Source: Marinobacter lutaoensis
GTDB taxonomy: Bacteria; Pseudomonadota; Gammaproteobacteria; Pseudomonadales; Oleiphilaceae
Length of the DNA stretch: 64,000 nt
Assembly (NCBI RefSeq): GCF_001981305.1
Contig: NZ_MSCW01000012.1
Coordinates: forward strand, 1-64,000
Direction: 5' to 3'
Part shown: positions 58,164 through 64,000 of the stretch, piece by piece
How the letters are laid out: every line of letters begins with the position of its first letter
Position numbering within the stretch: position 1 is the first letter of the stretch
Made by a program: the position numbers and the translations under genes
The notes under the pieces: model-generated
The model's database searches: none
Told to the model about the DNA's origin: nothing
The model's input: the letters and a program-made list of their open reading frames with translations, nothing else

Positions 58164-60137
58164 TCAGTCGCCGTCGGCGCCGACCGCCTCGGCGTCCACC
58201 AGCGTGAAGTGGATCTGACGCCGTTCCTCGTCAACCCCGGCAAAGGTGACGGTGACCCGCTGCTCCAGCTGGAAGATGCGGCCGTTCTTGTTGTGGATCA
58301 GGCGCAGGGTGACCGGGTCGAAGCTGTACTTGCCGTCCAGGTCCTTGCAGCTGACAAACCCTTCCAGGCCGTTGCTGTCGAGGCGCACGAAGAAGCCGGA
58401 GGGCAGGGTCCGGCTGATGGTGCCGGCCATGGGCTCCGGGGTCAGTGACTTGGCATAGTCGCTCTTGAGCCAGGTTTCCAGCGCGTTGGCCGCCTGCCGG
58501 GCCCGCAGCTGGCTGGCCTGCAGGGCCTCCAGCTGCTGGGCGTTGAGCGCCTTCATCGGGGTGTCCCAGAGGATCGACTTGATCAGCCGGTGCACGTAGA
58601 AGTCGGAAAACTTGCGCAGCGGCGAGGTAAAGGTGGTGTAGGCCTCCAGCCCCATGCCCTGGTGCGGTGCCGCCTCGAACCCCAGCTCGGCGCGGGCCAG
58701 CTGCCGGGACAGGATGGCCTTGACCGGCACCTCCGAGGCCAGTGTCTCGCTCTGTTTCATCAGGACCTTGAAGCCCTCGGCGCTGAGCGCGTCCAGCTCC
58801 GCCAGATGCGGGGCGTGGGATTCCAGCAGCTTGCGGATGTTGTCGGCGCGGTCGTCGCGCAGCCCGGGGTGCTGGATGAACAGGCCCTGGCCGTGGCGTT
58901 TCAGGAAGTCGGCGGCGCAGCGGTTGGCGGCCACCATGCATTCCTCGACCAGGCGGTGGGCCTCGTTCTGGATTGCCGGTTCGATCAGGCGGATGCGCTT
59001 GTTTTCGTCCAGCCGCAGCCGGAACTCCGGCCGGTCGGCGCTCAGCAGGGCGTGCTCGGCACGCCACTTGCGCAGGGCGGTGGCGGCCTGGTGCAGCTGA
59101 TCGAGGCTGTTGGCCACCGCCTCCGGCAGCGCCTTGATGTCGTCGTCCTCGCGGCCTTCGATCAGGTGCGCCACCAGGTCGTAGCTGAGCTTGCCCCGGG
59201 AGCGGATCACCGCCTGCCGGAAGTGGTAGTTGCCCAGGCTGCCGTCGTTGTTCACCTGCAGGTCGCACACCAGGGCCAGGCGGTCCACCTCCGGCATCAG
59301 CGAGCACAGCCGGGTGCTGATGGCCTCCGGCAGCATGGGCAGGGGGTCGCCGGGAAAGTAGATGGCGGTGGCCCGATTGAACGCCTCCTCTTCGGCCGGT
59401 GAGCCGGGCTCGATCAGGGCGGTCGGGTCGGCGATGGCAATGGACAGGGTCCAGCCGGTGGCGTTGGGGGTGGCCATCAGGGCGTCGTCCATGTCCTGGG
59501 TGCCGGGGCTGTCGATGGTGACGTAGGGCTGATCTCGCCGGTCCTCCCGGCCCTCGATGTGAGCGCTCAGGCTGTCTTCGGAGAGGGCCTCGGCCTGGGC
59601 GCGCACGGGGTCCGGCCAAGTGTCCGCCAGGTCGAAGCTGGCCAGGGTCAGGGCCCGTTCGATGCCCGGTTCGTCCGCCTTACCGATGACCCGCAGCACC
59701 TTGGCCTGGCCCTTGCCGTCCCGGAACGGGTGCCGGTGGATCTGGCAGTAGATGAAATCCCCCGGTTCGGCGCCTTGGCGCTCCTGGGGCGGGATGAAAA
59801 TCCAGCGGTTGATGCCGGGGGTGTCCGGCGCCACGAAGTGGCCCTTGCCCTTGACCAGGTAGCGGCCGACGAAGGTGGTCAGGTGGGTTTCCAGAAGTTC
59901 GTCCACCACCCCCTGCGTCTTGCCTTTTTCCACCTCCTGCTCGGTGATGTTGACCCGGTCCCCGGGCAGCACTTTCTGCATTTCCTCCGGCGGCAGGAAC
60001 ACGTCCCGACCTTCGTCCAGGGCGACGAAGCCAAAACGGCCGTTGGTGGCCTTGACGGTGCCGGAGTACACCACCTTGCGTTCCTTGATTTCCGATTTCA
60101 GCTGGCGCAACTGTTTGAGAGCGTCGGCATTGAGCAT
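58164..60137 (-). CDS. RNase II-family 3'-5' exoribonuclease
   Basis: A 657-residue Rnb/RNase II-type exonuclease. N-terminal cold-shock-like domains (about 20-150), then the catalytic RNB domain with Asp209, Asp215, Asp217 and Asp218 in VTIDSPGTQDMDDAL, and a C-terminal S1 domain (SGFFVRLDSNGLEGFVSCK). It degrades single-stranded RNA from the 3' end. The length suits RNase II, and RNase R is longer. The start ATG at 60137 is preceded by a weak CAGGTTC site. Confidence 0.93.
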   Translation of the reverse strand: MLNADALKQLRQLKSEIKERKVVYSGTVKATNGRFGFVALDEGRDVFLPPEEMQKVLPGDRVNITEQEVEKGKTQGVVDELLETHLTTFVGRYLVKGKGHFVAPDTPGINRWIFIPPQERQGAEPGDFIYCQIHRHPFRDGKGQAKVLRVIGKADEPGIERALTLASFDLADTWPDPVRAQAEALSEDSLSAHIEGREDRRDQPYVTIDSPGTQDMDDALMATPNATGWTLSIAIADPTALIEPGSPAEEEAFNRATAIYFPGDPLPMLPEAISTRLCSLMPEVDRLALVCDLQVNNDGSLGNYHFRQAVIRSRGKLSYDLVAHLIEGREDDDIKALPEAVANSLDQLHQAATALRKWRAEHALLSADRPEFRLRLDENKRIRLIEPAIQNEAHRLVEECMVAANRCAADFLKRHGQGLFIQHPGLRDDRADNIRKLLESHAPHLAELDALSAEGFKVLMKQSETLASEVPVKAILSRQLARAELGFEAAPHQGMGLEAYTTFTSPLRKFSDFYVHRLIKSILWDTPMKALNAQQLEALQASQLRARQAANALETWLKSDYAKSLTPEPMAGTISRTLPSGFFVRLDSNGLEGFVSCKDLDGKYSFDPVTLRLIHNKNGRIFQLEQRVTVTFAGVDEERRQIHFTLVDAEAVGADGD

Positions 60138-60208
60138 GAAGAGAACCTGGCTGTGAAAATGGATGTTGGGGCCGAGTATAACGGTTCTGCCGGGGGGAGT
60201 CAGATTCG

Positions 60209-61927
60209 TCAGGCGGGGCGGATGGGCTCGTTCTGCGGGCGCCGGATGAACACGCAGTTCCGGCCCCGTTGCTTGGCTTGATACAGCGCCTGGTCGGCGT
60301 GGCGCAGCAGGGTGTCCAGACCCTCGCCGGGCTGGCCGTAATAGCCGCCGACGCTGACCGTGACCGGGGTACCGGTGCGCTGGCTTTCCACTTCCACGTG
60401 GGCCCGGATGCGGTGCGCAATCTGGTCCAGGGTCTGGGGGTCGCAGGGTGACAGCACGATGACAAACTCATCGCCGCCCCAGCGCCCGGGGTGGTCGTAG
60501 GGGCGCAGGCAGGTTTTCAGCCACAGCGCCACCCGGCAGAGCACCTCGTCCCCGGCCTGGTGCCCGTAGTGGTCGTTGATGGCCTTGAAATGGTCGATGT
60601 CCAGCCAGATCAGGCCGAAGCCCTGGTTCTGCCGGGCGGCGCGCTGAATTTCCTGTTCCAGCAGTTCATCGATGCCTCGGCGGTTCTTGAGCCCGGTGAG
60701 GGCGTCGACGCGGGCCAGCCGGTGCAGCTCCTCGGTGCGCAGGTTGACCTCGGTTTCCAGCTCGTGGGTGTTGTACTGGAGCCGGTTGGCCATGGTTTCG
60801 AAGTGGTCCACCAGACGCCCGATCTCGTTGTCCGGTTTGGGCATGTAGGGCAGGTTGAAATCCCCCTCGCGCAGCCGCTTGACGCCGCCTTCCAACGCCA
60901 GCAGGGGGCGAAGGATGCGGGACTGGATGATGATATGAAACAGCAACAGCGACACCAGCAGGCTGATCAGGAACACGCCGATCAGGGGCCACAGGTAGCT
61001 GGCGGGCAACAGGGTGTCGAGGTCGATCAGGGTGATCTCGAACCAGCCGATGGTGGGCAGGAACGCCACGCCGGCGAGATGTTCCCGGCCATCGACCGTC
61101 ACGAAGCCGCTTTCCACGGCGCCGGCCTGGCCCTGGCGGTGTTTGAGCAGCTGCAGCATGCCGAGGATTTTCTGCTTGTCCTGGGGGGTGTCGAACAGCA
61201 GGTCGACGGTGTTCTTCTGGCCCTCGGGCTTGATGATGCTGGCGAAATCGATGTAGTTGCGGTCCCGGTACAGCTGGATGGCGCCGTTGTAATCCACAAA
61301 CAGCGTGGTGATGCCGGCCTGGCCGATGTCGACGATGTCCTGCAGGAAGCTGTCGAGGTTCAATCCGGTGCCCACCATGCCAAGAATCTCACCCTGGGGA
61401 TCCCGCATCAGCACGTCGATCCAGAGTTTGGTCACGCCCAGCTCGGTGTCGGGGTTGACGTTGAGGTGAAAGTCCCGGCCTTCCGCAATCAGCTGGAAAA
61501 ACCAGGCGTCGTCGGGGTTGTCCGGGTTCAGGGTGTAGCGGTACTGGTTGCCGGCGTATTCGTTGTTGGCGTTGTTGTAGAAATAGTGGCCGTTACTGCG
61601 TAGGGCGACGAAGTAGCTCTTGTCCCGGAAGTTGGTGCGGAAGCTCTCCATCTGGTGAATCGCTTCCGCCTGCCGCTGGGGGGCGTCGGGGTTCTGGGCC
61701 CACTGGACCAGAGCGGAGGACTTGGCCATCTGCCGGGCCAGGCCGATTTCCCGTTCCAGCGACTGCAGCAGCCGGGCACTGTCGTACCGGACCTGGATTT
61801 CCGCAACCTGCTGGCCCCACCGTTCGATGATGCTGGACGACAACTGGCGATAGGCCAGCCACGAGGCGGTCGCGGCGCTGATGATCAGGATGGCCGCGAG
61901 GCCGAGGATGCGGGTTTTGAGACTCAA
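60209..61927 (-). CDS. Membrane diguanylate cyclase with dCache sensor
   Basis: A 572-residue cyclase: an N-terminal helix, a periplasmic dCache-like domain (about 35-250; YFVALRSNGHYFYNN, GMVGTGLNLDSFL), a helix about 255-280, HAMP, and a GGDEF domain. GGDEF is at 484-488 and an intact inhibitory RPYD site lies five residues before it, so it should make c-di-GMP with product inhibition. It starts at TTG (61927) with an AAGG site; no ATG fits. It opposes the EAL response regulator in c-di-GMP signalling. Confidence 0.92.
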   Translation of the reverse strand: MSLKTRILGLAAILIISAATASWLAYRQLSSSIIERWGQQVAEIQVRYDSARLLQSLEREIGLARQMAKSSALVQWAQNPDAPQRQAEAIHQMESFRTNFRDKSYFVALRSNGHYFYNNANNEYAGNQYRYTLNPDNPDDAWFFQLIAEGRDFHLNVNPDTELGVTKLWIDVLMRDPQGEILGMVGTGLNLDSFLQDIVDIGQAGITTLFVDYNGAIQLYRDRNYIDFASIIKPEGQKNTVDLLFDTPQDKQKILGMLQLLKHRQGQAGAVESGFVTVDGREHLAGVAFLPTIGWFEITLIDLDTLLPASYLWPLIGVFLISLLVSLLLFHIIIQSRILRPLLALEGGVKRLREGDFNLPYMPKPDNEIGRLVDHFETMANRLQYNTHELETEVNLRTEELHRLARVDALTGLKNRRGIDELLEQEIQRAARQNQGFGLIWLDIDHFKAINDHYGHQAGDEVLCRVALWLKTCLRPYDHPGRWGGDEFVIVLSPCDPQTLDQIAHRIRAHVEVESQRTGTPVTVSVGGYYGQPGEGLDTLLRHADQALYQAKQRGRNCVFIRRPQNEPIRPA

Positions 61928-61949
61928 GTCGTGTCCTTGCCGTGCGCTG

Positions 61950-61967
61950 TGGGGGCTTCAGCCCCCA
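61950..61967. repeat. Perfect GC hairpin just upstream of the cyclase start
   Basis: TGGGGGC-TTCA-GCCCCCA, a 7-bp perfect stem with a 4-nt loop, 22 bp before the TTG start of the cyclase gene. It is not followed by a T run on either strand, so it is not a simple terminator. It could act on the leader RNA or be a short repetitive element. Confidence 0.5.
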
Positions 61968-62014
61968 TCATAGAACATCGGCCGGATGTGGTGTAGAAAA
62001 AATAGACAGTCGTC

Positions 62015-63757
62015 TCAGCCGCCGCGTTGCCGGCGCTGGCCGTCCAGCACCTTGCGGTAAGCCAACAGCAGCTGACGGTGGCCTTCGGTGGGTGCCTCCG
62101 GGTCCAGTGCCGGCAGCCCGGGGAAGCGGACCTCGCCACGCACCCAGGCCAGGGCCTCCGTCACCTTCGCCTCGCCATGGTAGAAGTCCAGCGCGCGCCG
62201 GTAGGGGGACGGATCATCGCAGGCCAGATGCAGCTCCAGCACCGCGTGCAGGGCGGCGTAGTCCGCCCGGTCCGGTGCCGCCAGGTCGCCCGACGCAAGC
62301 ACCGCGGGCAGGTGCTCGAAGGCGCCTTCCAGGTCACCCAGGGCCAGACGCAGCCAGACCTTGAACTCGCCCACCCGAATCCGGCCCCAGCGGCTTGCGT
62401 CGCCGACGATGCCGGCCCACTCCAGCACCTTGAGCTGGTCGTTCACGTGCTGTTCCTCAAGGGTGTCCAGCAGTTGCTGCCAGCCCTCGGGGCCGGCGTT
62501 GGGCAGGTGGAACAACACCGGCCGCACCGGCAGGCAGGCGTTGTTGTTGTTCAGCACCAGCTCGTCCGGCAGATAAATGTCGGAGAAGCCCGGGATCAGG
62601 ATGCGGCAGGCGTAGGCGCCGAGACCGGTGTGCTCGGCGATGTACACTTCGTGGCCCTCGTCGTGCAGCTGGTCGATCAGCTGGGCGCAGGCGGTGTGGT
62701 TGTCGCTGGCCCAGGGGCGGTTGGCGTCCCAGTCGACGAACGGCAGATCCGGCTGGTCGCTGAGCAGGGCCCAGCTGACGTAACCGGAGGAATCGATGAA
62801 GTGCAGCTCCAGGTTATGGGGTTCGGCCACCATGTCCATGTCGGTGGTGGGGGCCGGGAAGCCTTCCAGTTCATCCAGCGCCCGCCCCTGCAGCAACTCG
62901 GTCAAGGCCCGCTCCAGGGCCACCGCGAAGGTGGGGTGGGCGCCGAAGGAGGCATAGACGCCGCCGTCCGGATGCTGCAGCAGCACGCACATGACCGGGT
63001 AGCGCCCGCCAAGGGAGGCGTCCAGCGCCCGGACCCCGAAGCCCGCCGCCTGCAGGGCCGCGATACCGGCACGGATGTGGGGGTAGCGCGCCAGCACCTC
63101 GGCCGGTACTTCCGGCAGGGCGATGGCCTCGCTGATGATGCGGTTCTTGATGGCCCGTTCGAACAGCTCGGACAGCCCCTGAACGATGGCTTCCTCCCGG
63201 TTGTTGCCGGCGCTCATGCCGTTGGAGACGAACAGGTTGGCAATCAGGTTGACCGGCACATAGACCGTTTCACCGTCTCGCTGGCGCACGTAGGGCAGGG
63301 CGCACAGGCCCTGGCCGGTGCCGCCACCGTTCATGTCCAGAAGCTGGTCCGGGCGCAGCCCCTGGGGTTCGATGTAACGCTCCAGCCAGTGCCGGTCCAG
63401 CAGGTCCGCCGGCCAACCGGCTGTCACCGGGAACCAGCGCTCGTCCGCCTGATGGATGTGGCCGTAGTCCCGGTAGACCGGGTCCAGCATGAAGTCGGCC
63501 CACAGGTAACGGGTCGACAGCCGCTCGATCAGCTCGCCGTAGGCACTGGCCAGCGCCGCCTGACGGCTGGCGCCCTTGCCGTTGGAGAACACCTGGGGAC
63601 AGTCCCGGTCCCGGATGTGTACGGACCAGATGTAGGGGGCCGGGTTGAGCCAGCGGGCTTCCTCGATGTGGAAGCCGAGGTCTTGGATGGCTTGGCCGAT
63701 GTTGGCAATGGAGGTTTCCAGGGCTTCGTCCTTGCCTGGAATGAAGGTCTTGGTCAT
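62015..63757 (-). CDS. ycaO: YcaO-type protein (RimO methylthiolation helper)
   Basis: A 580-residue YcaO protein close in wording to E. coli YcaO: MTKTFIPGKDEALE at the start, LNPAPYIWSVHIRDRDCP, GELIERLSTRY and QGLSELFERAIKNR (the Glu pairs of the ATP-Mg site). The C-terminal part after residue 400 is TPR-like. E. coli YcaO aids RimO-dependent beta-methylthiolation of ribosomal protein S12. The start at 63757 is the family start. It follows the partial DUF411 gene by 90 bp. Confidence 0.92.
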   Translation of the reverse strand: MTKTFIPGKDEALETSIANIGQAIQDLGFHIEEARWLNPAPYIWSVHIRDRDCPQVFSNGKGASRQAALASAYGELIERLSTRYLWADFMLDPVYRDYGHIHQADERWFPVTAGWPADLLDRHWLERYIEPQGLRPDQLLDMNGGGTGQGLCALPYVRQRDGETVYVPVNLIANLFVSNGMSAGNNREEAIVQGLSELFERAIKNRIISEAIALPEVPAEVLARYPHIRAGIAALQAAGFGVRALDASLGGRYPVMCVLLQHPDGGVYASFGAHPTFAVALERALTELLQGRALDELEGFPAPTTDMDMVAEPHNLELHFIDSSGYVSWALLSDQPDLPFVDWDANRPWASDNHTACAQLIDQLHDEGHEVYIAEHTGLGAYACRILIPGFSDIYLPDELVLNNNNACLPVRPVLFHLPNAGPEGWQQLLDTLEEQHVNDQLKVLEWAGIVGDASRWGRIRVGEFKVWLRLALGDLEGAFEHLPAVLASGDLAAPDRADYAALHAVLELHLACDDPSPYRRALDFYHGEAKVTEALAWVRGEVRFPGLPALDPEAPTEGHRQLLLAYRKVLDGQRRQRGG

Positions 63758-63847
63758 AGGGGCGCTCGCCGGTTGCATCAACTCAGGACGGGCGATGCTA
63801 ACAGGACCGGCCGCCGGAGACCACCGGCGCCGGCCCCGGGGCGGTGC

Positions 63848-64000
63848 CTAGCGGTACTCGGCGAATACGCGGGTTTGCCCGGCGTCATTGAACAGCAGCA
63901 CCTGATAGGGATCCTGGCGTCCTCCCATCGTCATGCCGGGGGAGCCGGCGGGCATGCCCGGAACGCTGAGACCGCGGGCCTTGGGGGCCTCGGTGATCAG
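63848..64000 (-). CDS. DUF411 metal-binding protein, C-terminal part
   Basis: A partial gene entering from the right edge. The visible 50 residues include SVPGMPAGSPGM and DPYQVLLFNDAG, typical of the DUF411 C-terminus. The Met-rich motif suggests copper binding, as in CopG-like periplasmic proteins. The N-terminus with its metal Cys residues is outside the window. Confidence 0.85.
   Translation of the reverse strand: MITEAPKARGLSVPGMPAGSPGMTMGGRQDPYQVLLFNDAGQTRVFAEYR

Overview
The window is 64 kb of a GC-rich gammaproteobacterial chromosome. The gene set (DUF3581, DUF2897, a long FadE, an RNase II-type exoribonuclease, an E. coli-type YcaO, an OmpW porin, TRAP transport and many c-di-GMP proteins) and the codon use suggest a marine Marinobacter-like organism. 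That assignment is inference only, because there is no rRNA or other marker gene here. No tRNA, rRNA or CRISPR array was seen.

Positions 1-3400 are accessory and visibly more AT-rich. They hold the 3' end of an IS3-family element inserted in an integron attC site, one gene cassette with a degenerate attC, and a decayed IS407-group IS flanked by two imperfect 83-bp palindromic direct repeats. A Phd/ParE-type toxin-antitoxin pair with its operator and a small membrane protein follow. This looks like the frayed end of a cassette array.

Positions 3470-12560 form a metabolic island: a LysR regulator, a complete TRAP transporter (dctPQM) and, 2 bp downstream of dctM, a cytoplasmic VanX/DdpX-type D-Ala-D-Ala dipeptidase. 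An Lrp-type regulator, D-amino-acid dehydrogenase, alanine racemase and an AtoE-type permease come next. Together they read as uptake and catabolism of D-Ala-D-Ala or related D-amino acid compounds, with a TRAP transporter in place of the ABC transporter known from E. coli ddp. This is the most attractive functional hypothesis in the window.

Positions 12560-21460 carry a two-component system whose response regulator has an EAL output domain and a one-base frameshift at a C7 tract. They also hold an M48 membrane protease and a divergent three-gene envelope operon with a probable permuted papain-fold (DUF4105) lipoprotein at its centre.

Positions 21470-31420 carry DUF2897, a lone solute-binding protein, and peroxide defence. 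ahpC and ahpF are separate, and each has its own OxyR-like site and similar promoter. A P-type ATPase, DUF3581, a transglutaminase-like protein, the N-terminal stub of an acetylpolyamine amidohydrolase gene and a Baeyer-Villiger-type monooxygenase complete the block.

Positions 31500-48350 are a housekeeping/accessory mix: an unrecognised permease, an Lgt-like/TlpA fusion, OmpW with an ANR/FNR-like box, and HxlR with a divergent old-yellow-enzyme homologue over a tandem operator. A CoA-transferase, MarC, EamA permeases, LysR, FadE, a UbiA-type prenyltransferase, an AEC permease and a PatB-like C-S lyase follow. Positions 48390-64000 hold a secreted M14 family protein, a NUDIX-metallo-beta-lactamase fusion, a MATE pump, Tpx, an MFS pump with LysR, a PhaC-like hydrolase with a serine nucleophile, a PlsC-type acyltransferase, RNase II, a diguanylate cyclase, YcaO and a partial DUF411 protein.
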